Part shown: positions 35,700-47,100 of the stretch, in pieces | How positions within the stretch are numbered: position 1 is the stretch's first letter | Layout: each line of letters opens with the position of its first letter | Origin: Sphagnum compactum | Taxonomy: Eukaryota; Bryophyta; Sphagnopsida; Sphagnales | DNA length: 64,000 nt | NCBI GenBank assembly: GCA_965153455.1 | Contig: OZ234500.1 | Coordinates: 12,604,557-12,668,556, forward strand | Direction of reading: 5' to 3' | The notes under the pieces: generated by a model | The model's database searches: none | What the model was told of the DNA's origin: nothing | What the model saw: the letters and a program-made list of their open reading frames with translations, nothing else | Translations under genes and position numbers: made by a program

Positions 35700-37633
35700 G
35701 ATTCTGAGAATAAGGGGCTGTCAGAGGCGGAGCCGAGGTTGCCCCTTCTTCTAAGAATGCCCTCCCCCAAGGGTTTTACGGTGCGGAAAGCACAGCTGCT
35801 GAACATTCTAAATCTGAAAAGTTCCTCCTCTCAGCGGAGGAACTTTAATGGTTATAATATGCCCTCTGAGTACACTGTGAAAATGACAGCATTGCTTTAC
35901 AAGACATGAAGGGAACAAGAGAGAATGGAGCAAGATGTCCAAACATGCCAATGACACTCAAATGGGATTACAGTAACTTGGTTAATTCTTCATACAAGTG
36001 ATTCTCTGTGGGTCACATTTCCACAAATAGGTAATAGCAACATTTTAGGCTGGTTCACGGAGGATTTGGTTATGGCAAGCCAAGGTCGTAAGGCCGTAAG
36101 GTGTATAGAAGAAGTATGTGAGAAGAAACTGATCTGAAGTCCTTCTCTGAACGTTAATGTTGCCAAGGTTTGGCCAACTGGGATTGGAAATACAGAATTG
36201 GGAGGTCTAGTGCTGTGAGATGATAAAAGAAACATTGATTGATGTGCACATGAGTATGACTGTCATTATGTCTTGATGCTGAAAGTTCACTTTCTGAACC
36301 AGACAACCAGATAAGAATACTTGAAATATCTGAAACTGTTTTCTGTTTCTTGCAGAGTTATGTTATGATCTGTGCAAGTATCATGAAGCTATCATAAAAC
36401 CCTAAACCCTAACCACTGTACAGCTTCTAAGCACTGCCAAGAGTGGTTGTAGTGTTGAAGAATATTCTAGAAGGGTTATCTTCCTTGGTTTACATTTGCC
36501 TGTGAAGGTGGAGTTGAAGAATGGATGCTCAATTGATTCAATAATTTACAATGTATCATGCTCTTTCCAGTCTCATACCAAGATATCAGTCTTTTGCCCA
36601 GAGTCTGAGAAAACTTTTCATAAATGGACAGAGACATAGCAATCTTGTCACTTCAGTGGTTGGGAGAATCTATCTTCCATTGTTGTAGTAATTGACTGCT
36701 TGGTGGGGAAATTTTTGTTGCTGCAGATGTTGGAATACTTTTGTGGAGTCTTACTAACCTTTTTTAAGTGAAAGAATTTGACTAGTGATTGCTTGTCTTT
36801 TGAAGCTTTGACAGTGCGCCTCTCTTTCACATCTTTCATGGTGTTGTTTTCTGCTTACCAAGTGTTTAGCATATGTTGGTATTTCACAAACATTGATTGC
36901 AAATCCAACACCAAAGCTAACAAGGCATGATTACTGATGAATACAAAAGAGAACTTGTGTGTGCACAATTGTGAACATGAAATTACATAACTACAGTGCA
37001 TTGTCAGGAAAAATCTTGATTTTTTCGTCTTGAATGGCACATTTCAACCTAACATGAGAATAAAGTCTTTGTGACATACAATTGTTTGTCTGTTGGACTA
37101 AGAATTTCCAGCACAGTTTTGCACAGCTTCACTTTCCAGATTTCAATTTTTAAAAAAAGTTTTGATCCAATTTACCTAAGACAATCAAGTTTCTTGACAT
37201 TTACTAGAGGCAATGGTCAGAATCATTGCCACATTGCTACTGAGAATTTGAACAAGGACCAGAAAGGGGTACATACATCCAACCCCATTTCACGGAAGGG
37301 AAATTTCCCATCAGGTCTAATGTTTTGTGCACATCTGGAAAGTAGATGCTACCTACTGATCACCCTTCTGTCATCATTCAAGTTTCAAACAATCAATCAA
37401 TACTAGTCATTGTTCATTCCAAGCTTATTCCTCAGTCACATTTCCATCTCTATATCAGGAGTTTTTGCAGATCATTCTGTTTGTTAGTTAATGAGGGCTA
37501 TAGTGGCCTTTTGATCACAACATGGCTGATGGGTTTTGTTAATGACAAGTCAATTCTGGTGCAAAATGGGATTAGCTTGCACAATCTTATCCTGCTTATT
37601 TGTTGAGGAAATGATAGTGGGAAAACACTTCTT
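35700..37633. other. 3' flank of CER3, no supported gene
   Basis: AGTTCCTCC-TCT-CAGCGGAGGAACTTT near 35819-35847 forms a small foldback. Apart from the telobox, nothing stands out. The CER3 3'UTR should lie within about 37.3-37.63 kb, but no canonical AATAAA was found there on the minus strand. Confidence 0.4.
36397..36412 (+). promoter_or_regulatory. Double telobox (interstitial telomere motif)
   Basis: AAACCCTAAACCCTAA is two tandem plant telomere units. In plants single teloboxes often lie in promoters and short interstitial copies also occur by chance. Confidence 0.6.
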
Positions 37634-40600
37634 TTATTTGATGGAAGAGAAGCCGTGCTTCATAGCTGCTTCCCACACCACATCAATGCGGTCAATGTCA
37701 ATGGCTCCCACCTCATGATGCTGCCATCCCTCTAATACATGCACCAGACCTCCTGCATGGCATGCATGCACTGCTCTTCTTGGCATAATCACCTGCAGTT
37801 CATGAATGACATGCACATCTTTAAGCTTCACATGAATCTCAAGTTAGATACTGTCAGGTTTCATCAAGCTGAATTCAGATTTAGCATGTCTGCAAAATTG
37901 CAAAGCAAGTTTACATTAACACTTTGAGGAAACGGTTTTGTTAGTTCTAGCAAAACCAAAATGAACATGACAAGAATGAGTGCATTCATAATCTTATGAG
38001 TGTCAATTGCAAAGTATCAGACAATCATCTTCATCATGAATGGCAATGATTAGGTGCTATTACTCCCCACTGCCTTCATCTGCTCCTGACAGTGAGTTTA
38101 CATGGACCATATAACAATCTGCTAAAGATTTTGAGCTAAAAATATATAAAATCTGTATAAAGTGTACCACATTTCTGGAACCAAGGTGAAGACTCAGTCA
38201 TGAGGTTGGTAGCACTCACAGACTAGCACACAGGAATGTGGGATAAGTCCACAAAATTACTTCAGGTGTTCAATGAGTTTCTGGTGAAGTCATTTTTTAC
38301 AACTCACAAGACACATTTGAAGAGCAAGTCCATAGCTCCAGATTCCTCCAAGCATGCAGGCCTGAATAGGCCTATGCAAAATCAATTTTGAAGGTTGCAG
38401 GATTAGTATACATGTAGCACTATGGAGAAACATGGTAGTAAGCAAGTTTGTACCTCACAGGTATGGATGCCAATCACTTGTTTGGGGAGGAACATGCCAG
38501 CAACTGGTGCATAGGTGCAGTCCTTGCGAATCTCTCTGACTGAAGGTACCACAAATTGGTGGAAGTTTGTTCCTGGGGGCGCCCATCGCTGGTCTGCATC
38601 AAATGTCCACTTGCCAAATAACCATGTCTGTTCATGACAACAGCATGACATCCTTTGTGAGTAACAGAAGCCAGATATGTTAACCTTGAATACTGCCAAT
38701 GACTGTTGAAGGCAGGGTATGACAAGCTTGGGAAATCCATTAGATTTTTACAGAAAGAGTGATGTAACAGCTTTAGAAGTCCTCAAGCAATTTGCAACAT
38801 TTTCTCAGGAAAAGTCATCCAAGGCCCCTTGACAATTCATAGATGGTGGCTACTTCACAGGTCACAAATGTGTCACTTAGCATCAAATGCCCCATAGAGT
38901 TCTCTGAGCATTGTTGTTGAGCAGTTAGCGTAGTACTGCTGGTATGATGGAGATAGAAGACAACTCACCTTGCAATTTTGGCCAGCTTGAAACTTGGTGC
39001 CTTGAATGAGGTTGTGTTGGACATCATGGGGTGCCTCCTTTTGAATTTTGTCAAAACGCTCCTTAGATTTTGTAAGCATCTGCAGACTCAAATGCTAACA
39101 ATTCTCAGACTGCACCTCTTGAAACATAAATGAGAGTGATGTCCTCATTACATTCCCAACCCTTGAGTATATGCACAAGGAACCCCGGTACCCATGAATC
39201 ACTTCCTAAATGCACATTCTGAAGTTCTCATGCAGCTAGGTTTTTTGGGTTTAGCAAATTATGGTTGAAGTGAATAGAACCCACCAACACACGTACACCA
39301 CGTTGAGATAGGTAAAGCGCAATGGCTCGCCCCAGCTTGGAGGTTGCTCCAGTCATGAATACCTCCTTCACATCCTCTGGCAGCTGTTTGATGATCACTG
39401 CAGCTGTGAGGGTATTTCCATGCACCACTCGCACCCTCAAATTCTTGTGCTTTTCCACAAACAATGTCCCTCCTCCATTCAATGCCTCATTCTGCAGGGA
39501 GAATACCATTAGCTGAGCAAAACTAACTCCAGAAATCTGAAAGCCTTTTTCGTTGCATATTTCAAACAAATCGGAAGCTTGCTAGAGAATACAAGCATCA
39601 GAACTCAATTGACAACCCCTTAACCTGAAATGAATGAACATATTCAACAGGCTGGTGGGAAGGTTACACAACTAAGGAGTGCAGCACAAAAATCAGTGGC
39701 TCCACATTTCCAATTAGGAATCATATAAGGGGCTCGTAGTACGTAGACTTGGGCAGTCAAGGGTTCATTAAACTTGGTCTCAATCTTTCCTTCATGAGCA
39801 TCTGGGATTAGTGCATACAGTTGAAATTGGAAACACATTTATAGTACAGAGCCAAAACAAAAGGATGTAAAACTCAAAATCAGTGGAGTTAATACCTCTC
39901 AATTTTGTTGCTGGTGCATATAAACAGATTCTCCTTAATGGTACGAAGATATTATATTGGAGTGAGGAACAAATTTACCTTGTTGAGAGCTGCTAGGCTA
40001 AGAACCTTCACTCCCATGGCATCAGCCTTCAAAATAGCTTTCTCAATGTGCTTGTTGATGTTGTCCATGTAGTAGAGTGCCAGGAAATACTGCAATTGGA
40101 TCAACAAAACCCCAAGCAAACAAACCACAAGTACAGCCACTACAACTCAATTGTCTTGCTTACTCTAGCTCTCTATGAACCCCACTTGGATACACAGACC
40201 TAGTATGAACCCTTCTAGATCTGGATAAAGTTTTCAGTTGGCTCAATAAGTGTAAAGACTTGCCAAGTCCAAATGACTTAGGTCCATATCTTTTGAGTTT
40301 ATTACTTTTATTTGTCAAAAAGTGAAATCTCTGTTTGCAGGGAGTTGAACAAGAATTCAAGACAAAATCTGGCACTATCCCAAGAAGACATGGGAAAGGT
40401 GCGAAGAGAATGTACATCACATTCTGAAGAAATTCTTAGAGCCATGACATCTATAAGCAAAAGCACAGTACTGCCATCAGCTGAACCAAGTTTCAAACTA
40501 TAAGACCTTGCTTAGACTGCACACCCTTTCTTGGCTTGACAATGTTGTATTTCTTCGTCTTTGACATGTCATTGACATGATACTTGGATCACATACATGA

Positions 40601-43600
40601 TGATGGAGAGGTTGGGTCCAAACCTGGAATCCATGTCGTGGAATGACCCAAGTATTACAGTTCAAATGACCAAGGATATATTGGCTTGCCAAAAAGGTTT
40701 GACCACAAAGCCAGAAGACAATCAGAATGGGGACAAGTGGTAGCCACAGTAACCAGAGAAACCAGTGAGCAGTGAATGGGTAAGCAGCCAATGTGCGAAT
40801 GCAGAATGGGGCATGTAAAGATGTCAACACATCAATACAGTGTGCCAAGAAAACAAAGTTGGGAATCTCTTCCTCCCTTCCTGCACAAATCATAATCATA
40901 AAATATTTGCACTGGCTTCAAATGAGAGCTTACACAAACACTACAACCTGGAATGTAGTAAGTATAGGGGTAATTCAGAGGCCATTTAGAAAAAAGAAAA
41001 GTAGAAACATTTGGAAAACTGAAGAACACAATGATGAAGGAAACAATGTAGGATAAGGGGTGTGCAGACCTTTGCGTAGGGAGGCATGGAAGGGGAGTGT
41101 ATTGGGGTGGACTGTGCCACCCAGATAGTCATACAGTGGCATGAAGAGGCAGAAGTTGTACTGCAGCTCTGTATGGTGCAGAGAATGGTACCTGCAACCA
41201 GCCCAACATAGGGTCACCACCTTCAGGGCTTGATGCACCAGAAAATAGAAATATTCAAATGTAGAGGCTAACAGTGCACCCCATGAATCAATGGAGTTAT
41301 GAATAAAAATACTCTTCCCACCATGCCACCTACAGTACTGCCTCCTTTGAATATGGAATCTACACCTCTATGCAACACTCTTGTATTGGGAAGTCATCCA
41401 TCTCAAGATTTATTTCAGCCTAGGGAACTTCCAGAGTTCAGACCAGCATCTGATGTGTCCACCATAGCTAGCCCACAACAAACACCTTTGGTGCGGAAAC
41501 CAGAGAAACAGGGGCTCACATGGGAAGGGGCTTAGTCAAAGCATAAAATGCAACTCCTGAGGGTGATACCAACAATACTCCTAAAGTACTTCGTCATTTA
41601 AGATACATCATTTTCTCTAAGCCATTTGCATGCTCACAGTCTCTACTCAAGAGACATTTTTCTGCCCAACTGCACATTGAAGTATTCACTGCTATATCAA
41701 GTTTTAAGCAGATTCTCATCATCAATTGCTGACTGCAATTCAATAGCAATGATTCTGTTGGCAATGCCCTCCATTCAAGATCTTTTAAATTTTCTGTACT
41801 ATAATCTGGTTCTGAATTTGTCAGATTTACATATCAAGCCCATTTTCACAATCAATTGCAGCCTAAGATTCAATTTTGGAAGTGATTTTGTTGGCAACAC
41901 GAACTTCTCCAGCTGGAGTTTCTTAAAAATCCAATTCTATGCTTGCCATTTCATTTACAATCATCCTGGAAAGATATGTCTAGCACATTGTCCAGGATAC
42001 ATTAAACTCGAGTGAAGGGTGTCATGAAGTGCTTCCCAGCTGCACTAGAAAAAGGTGTCAGTAGAATGATATCAGAAAATGGGAGAAATGATAGGAGAGC
42101 ACGTACGAGGGTGTGTACAACAAGTACTTAGCAATGGGGAAGATCTCGAAAACCCTTGCTGGAACAAACTCACAGTTGAAGTGACCCAGGCACTTGAGAG
42201 AGTCAAATGCCAGAAAATAGATGTATATCATACCAATGGAGGCACCTCCCAGCATCACAGTGCCCACTATAGCCAGCCCAATCAACCCTGTCTGGAGCAC
42301 CTGCTCCAACATTGTTGTAACACTACCTGCAAAACTCTCAGGAGCTTCACATGATCAACTCCCAACAATACCTGATTATGAAACCATTATGCATCCTATA
42401 TCCACAGAAAAGGTAGAGTTCCTGAAGCTTAAACAATTCAAACATACAGGTACCAGAGCTGCAACCTCTACAGCAAGCCGAACAATATTGAACATGGGTT
42501 CACTATGAAATTCAATTAGTAGAATGATATAAGAACATACTCTAAACTACAGCAATCATCTGTTGCAAATCTGTTAAGACATTTGCCATGCCTAAGAAGT
42601 AAGCAATCCAAAAAGTTAGACAAGCTAGAAAACTTCAATTTCTCCTTGATATTCTCTCTTTCTTCTTGGATTCGAAGCGGCATTAGGGAGGCTTAAATAG
42701 ATATAAAAAGTTCCTGCAAATTATGTGAAATCCCATAAAGAGTTTCAATCACATTTAGGAAGAATACATTAGGTCTGCCACAGATGCTACAATACAAATC
42801 AATAATCCCAGTAAGTGGCTACAGACCTTGAAAAGAAACTGACCAGTGGGTGGCTCGGTGACAACAGACATGTGATGAAATGAGTGATAACGCTGGAAGA
42901 CTGGTTCTGAATGGAAGGCTCTGTGCATCCAGTAGTAGAGGAACTCAACAGGACCCACATGGAGGAGGAAGAGGATGGTCAGTCCCTTCATATTCCATGT
43001 GGGTAGATTGCTAAAACCTGGAAGCCATGAATGAGCAGCCAATAACAAGAGAATTTGTAGTAACATGTGGTTATCTCTGCAGCATCCCAACACCCCACAA
43101 AACTTTTCAAAACCTAATTTGCATAATGAAGAGCTGCAAGATTGTAACAGGATTTCTACCACTTGAATCACAAAGCTTCCAGGGTACAAGAAGAGGCCAG
43201 AACCAATCTGAACATTAGTCATATAACTTGCAGCCTCTTCACCCTGACGATACAGGTATGACTCCCCTATACTAGAGCCGAGCTCTCCTTGCCCTCTATC
43301 TACAAGATGGTCACCAATTCTTCACCAGCAACACCTGATTCACGAGAAACTGGACACTTCCGTGACCCCACCCTTGGTCAATACCGTGGACACATCGACT
43401 AATGGAAACATCGACAGTAGCATCCTGCTCATGGAGTTTCTAATGTGGAAGCCATGATCCGAGAGCATCATCGCCACTTGCAAGGTGGTCATGAGAATTC
43501 AAGACTAGAGAGATTAGAAATTTTTTGGATACAAGAGCATTATAACGTACGAGTGAAACTCGCGATCGATTTGTTCGAATTCGATGCCACACGAGTAAAT

Positions 43601-44047
43601 CTTATGTTTTTTCACAAGGCAATGGAGGCGTGAGCAGGTTGTCCACGCCTGCTGGCAGACGCATCGGAGAGCCCCAAGTAGAAGCAAGTGGAAACACCAG
43701 TTATCTACGTCCCGAGCCCCGTACATGAACCCGTGTATCGCGTTGGCCACAACCGGGGCCAACAAAACATACTACAAATACAAAAACCCCAAAACGATTT
43801 CCCCAAATCAGCAGATCTCTCACAAGATATCGAGTATCAGCTGAAGCCTGCATGGATCATGATGAACTCGATGTCTTCAACAATTTCCTGCTACTACAAG
43901 AAGTCATTTTGATGTGATGCCATCTAACTTCTCTCCAGAATTTGTTGTGACGAGATGTTGGAGGGAAGTGTTGATAGCAATGCTGACCTTGAAGTTACCA
44001 AGACGCTCCCAGTACCAGTCAAAGAAGATGGGTGTTTGGACTCCCAT
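37634..44047 (-). CDS. CER3: CER3/WAX2/YRE-type cuticular wax alkane-forming protein, 11 exons, 630 aa
   Basis: The spliced product is 630 residues (Arabidopsis CER3 is 632). Exons in order: 43988-44047, 43551-43771, 42844-43076, 42107-42344, 41070-41191, 40624-40880, 39979-40089, 39285-39491, 38969-39079, 38454-38627, 37634-37792. All ten introns (189-915 nt) are GT-AG and all phases agree. The N-terminal half is a membrane fatty-acid-hydroxylase-like domain with three His clusters: HRAFH (145-149), HSFHH (158-162) and HSLHH (253-257). Hydrophobic stretches lie near 21-38, 96-115, 126-143, 192-216 and 331-351. The C-terminal WAX2 domain carries [15 protein letters not shown] (461-475) and ends with HACHAGG and [12 protein letters not shown] blocks typical of CER3. 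In Arabidopsis CER3 works with CER1 in the ER to turn very-long-chain acyl-CoA into alkanes for the cuticle. The chosen ATG has a GCCATGG context; an in-frame ATG 42 nt upstream probably falls in a 5'UTR intron. No breaks are seen. The N-terminal half shares blocks with CER1 ([14 protein letters not shown]), but the C-terminal half is clearly CER3. Confidence 0.95.
41700..41900. repeat. Tandem duplication within CER3 intron 4
   Basis: ATCAATTGCTGACTGCAATT with TCTGTTGGCAATGCCCTCC (about 41718-41770) recurs diverged as ATCAATTGCAGCCTAAGATT with TTTTGTTGGCAACACGAAC (about 41850-41905). This partly explains why intron 4 is the longest. Confidence 0.45.
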
Positions 44048-44530
44048 GGCACGTCTCTGAGCACCGCTGCAAATGGATTTCTGAGACATTACATTGTGAG
44101 TTGGCACAACGAGTTCGATTCAAGTTAGCATCACAAAACTTTGGTTTAGCAGGTTGGAGCAAGCAGGATTCAACGTAAAATCGAGCTCAAAGCAGCTGTG
44201 GGCAGCTCCATGGCGTCTGCATGATCAGTACTACAGACCCGAGGAAAGAGTAATGCAAGAAATTTTACTCTCATGAACGACATTCTTCCTTGCTACGTAC
44301 GTATATACAAATTGCTTGAGAACTCAAGCAAGAAGAAGAATTAAGGAGCTTTTCCTCTGGGCCGGAAGGTACGAACAAAACAGATACATGATGAACACAG
44401 TCATGTCTGCAAACAGATGCCCTACCTTACAATGTCTCTCCACCCGCATTCGATCAACAAAGCCGTCAGGGTCTCATCTCCAGCTGGTTCTTCATGAGGA
44501 GGTGGCTCAACGGCTGGGGATTTTTATATG
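44048..44530 (-). promoter_or_regulatory. Probable CER3 promoter and 5'UTR with a leader intron
   Basis: On the minus strand CATATAAAAA (44530-44521) is a good TATA box, which would put the transcription start near 44490-44500. A donor AAG|GTAGGG at 44426/44425 and an acceptor TTTGCAG at 44073-44067 would remove a ~359-nt leader intron and leave a 19-nt UTR segment before the ATG at 44047. The leader intron is inferred from splice-site quality only. A second weaker TATA-like string (GTATATAC) lies near 44300. The region just upstream (44.5-45.25 kb) is less AT-rich than the flanks and contains several CpGs. Confidence 0.4.
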
Positions 44531-44539
44531 GGGGCTTCA

Positions 44540-45630
44540 GGGCGTGAACCGCAACAACTGTGCTCAAATCTGCGAACCCAGTGGAAGCAGACTAGAATAT
44601 CCTAGTCTCCTGCAGAACAGAAGCAGGAGACTGACTGCTGAGGGAAAGGGCTATAAACTTTGCAACTGTGGAGTTTCCCAAGGGAGATCCTATACTTAAG
44701 AAATTAGGGGAAAAAAAGAAAGATGCTCTATGAAGGGAAGACACCCATGAGCACAAACAAGTTGTGCAGCTGAGGAATATGATCAAGCAGCTAGTACTAC
44801 AGCAAAGAAAGAATCATCAAAGAATGGAGCTCGCTCAATCTGTATAATTTTGCATCTTTCGAAGAGCAAGCGTCCCTTCTCGGGACGACTCAGAGGGAAA
44901 CCTGAAGCTAAAGGATGTCAATAGATTCCGCTTTGATATGCGCAAGGAAGAGACTTCTTCTCACTCACAGCAAAACTCGCTGCAGCAGAAGTCTTGTAAC
45001 AATTTTGCATCACCACAAATCGGTCGTGAAGAAAGTAAACAAACCAAACACCGTAAAGAGAACTGCTCTCCTCGTGTGCAGCGCCACAGAGCGAGCGCGT
45101 GCAGTGTCAACTTTCTGTCTCTCCTTACTCTGAATGCAAGCGAAGGTGCCAACATCTCCTCTCTTACACGCGGGAAAAGGCGAGTTATACCAACACAAGA
45201 ATGTACTAAAAAGATCAGAACCACATGACAGTCTTTGAATGCACTGCCTACTACAATCTCATTCATTAACAAACAAACAGATTCACTTAATTACGTGGTT
45301 GACTGGGTAGATGAGATTTTATTTAGCCAGCTAGAACCATTGCCGCCATTACCAGGATTCAGTTTTTACTTATACATGACACATCCATATGGGTAAAACA
45401 TTTGTCTTCCTTGAACTCGATAGCTCATAACTACCGTTCCTGCTGCTACTGACAATCAGCTGTTTTATGTCAAAATATTTGTTTATTTCATAAAAAAGAA
45501 GTCTGGTGCCGTGGTTTTTTTGGTCAATTTCCTGATGTTGCATCAATTAAGAGCAGCGTTTCTTTTGCTGGCGAATTTTCGCCAAATTTCGACCTGGAAG
45601 ATACGATTTCGACGTTTACAAACGATTTTT
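44540..45630. other. Upstream flank of CER3
   Basis: Several overlapping frames on both strands at 44915-45272 reflect a less AT-rich stretch rather than a gene. It may contain distal promoter sequence. Confidence 0.4.
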
Positions 45631-45636
45631 CTTTTC

Positions 45637-45770
45637 ATGGAAAAAATGGCCCAAATTCGCAAGATTTCAAAAGAATTTTTTTTCAAATACCTAAAAATTT
45701 ATGGTGGGTTCCAGCAGGTAGCGAGGAATATAGAAGGATTCTGTTTTTTTTCTACTTTTGTATTTAGTAT
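45637..45770. repeat. Dispersed repeat, copy 2
   Basis: The counterpart of 34276-34400 in the same orientation: CATGGAAAAAATGGC, GGTTCCAGCAGGTAGCGAGG plus AATATAGAAGG, then a T-run. Confidence 0.6.
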
Positions 45771-46086
45771 GTAGCCAACTTTGGCTAAATTATTTTCTAG
45801 ATGATTGTCACTTTGGCTGCATTGCAAAATCCTTAAAAGAAACCCTGATTAAGAGCATCCTAAAACGGATTTGGCACTATATGGCAACAGGTTTCGAGAG
45901 CCTATCCAAATGTCTATGGAACACATATTCCAAGATTTCAATAAACAGATGCTGAAGACTACCTTTACTTTGAGGCTAGGTCAATTGTTGAAGATAGCAC
46001 TAGATCTTAAAAAGTATATGTGACAGAAACTAAAGCTAGAAAAACCTAATATAACTACTAAGTAGATATCAGAGCCTAGTGTAGCC

Positions 46087-46560
46087 ACAATGGTTGACAC
46101 ACATTCTAAACTAGACATAGCAACTATAAAGGTAGATAACCAATTGGCACTTATCCAAGTACAAGTTGGGAAGAACATTGTTGAGGATGTTTTGATAGAT
46201 GGAAGGGCAAGTGTGAACATTATAACAGAAAACCTCAGAACAAAGTGAGGTTTACCCAAACCAAGACTAATTCCATAACACCTCAGAATGGAAAATCAGA
46301 GTATGACCAAACCTCTAGGAATTATTAGAAATTTGAAAATTCACATACATGGCATTCCATATATAGCCACATTTATTGTTCTGAAAAACAGTGTGGTAGA
46401 TTCTAACTATTATATGTTGCCAGGAAGACCTTGGCTCAAAGATGCAAAGGTTACACATGACTAGGGTAACAATGTCATTACTGTTCAAGGTAATGGAATA
46501 GTCAAAACAATATTAGTTAACAAGAAATTGGGAGTAGAAACCAAAAGGCCCACAAATTGG
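46087..46560 (+). pseudogene. Ty3/gypsy retrotransposon aspartic protease relic
   Basis: One frame with scattered stops matches the retropepsin segment of plant Ty3/gypsy polyproteins: VEDVLIDGRASVNIITENL carries the catalytic DxGAS region as DGRAS. Further on come HLRMENQSMTKPLGI, IHIHGIPYIATFIVLKNSV and a PWLKDAKVTHD block. In-frame TGA and TAG codons (for example replacing a Trp after HD) show it is dead. The coding frame ends abruptly near 46550, where RNase H sequence begins in another frame and the reverse transcriptase core is absent. Confidence 0.8.
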
Positions 46561-47100
46561 AGTTTCATGTGCACACAAATGCATCATTGTTGGCAGTAGG
46601 TGAAATGTTGGCACAGAACCTAATTGGTAAGTATGACCAACCTATAATATATGTTTTTAGAGTGTTCAATAAGGTAAAAATATATATATATTACTACAGA
46701 GAGAGAAGCTTTAGTAATGGTTTATGCTTTGCATAAGTTTAGACATTTTTTATTGGGAAACAAATTTGTTTTTTATGTAAACCATATGGCTCTAGTGTAC
46801 TTGGTCAACAAACCACATGTGTCAAGAAGGATAGCAAGATGGTTGTTGTTATTCTTGGAATATGAATTCACAATAGTTTACAAACCTAGTAGAACACATG
46901 TAGTTGATAATGTTTTATCCAGATTGTTAGACAGTTTAAAACCATTGGGTGTCCCAAAACAAACTATGGATGCATCATTATTTTCTTTAAAACTTATTAT
47001 GGATGCAGGAAATAAAAACCTATTTAAAGATAGGTTAAATGCCAAAAACTCTAAACCTAGTTACAAAAAAAAAAGTTGGTCAAAAAGGCAAAACCCTTTA
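46551..47100 (+). pseudogene. Ty3/gypsy RNase H relic
   Basis: Starting at 46551 the sequence reads HKLEFHVHTNASLLAVG, then AQNLIGKYDQPIIYV, EREALVMVYALHKFRHFL, FYVNHMALVYLVNKP and RWLLLFLEYEFTIVYKPSR. This is the RT-linked RNase H order of plant Ty3/gypsy elements. A frame change occurs near 46680 beside an AT run. The frame from 46717 to 47106 is open for 129 codons. It lies directly after the protease relic with no reverse transcriptase between them. Confidence 0.85.

Noticed and set aside
39644-39838. 64-codon minus-strand frame between CER3 exons 7 and 8
   Set aside because: CER3 reads directly from LSLAALNK to NEALNGGG across the intron, as in known CER3 proteins, so this frame has no place in the mRNA.
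41299-41535. 78-codon plus-strand open frame
   Set aside because: Also antisense within CER3 intron 4. It is proline-rich but isolated.
41626-42015. 129-codon plus-strand open frame
   Set aside because: It lies antisense inside CER3 intron 4, overlaps an intronic tandem duplication and has no recognised domain.
37634-44047. CER1 as the identity of the wax gene
   Set aside because: The hydroxylase half resembles CER1, but residues 415-630 carry CER3-specific blocks ([39 protein letters not shown]).
44915-45272. Overlapping frames of 62-103 codons on both strands
   Set aside because: Four frames overlap in the same less AT-rich stretch, and none has a domain or splice support. More likely upstream flank of CER3.
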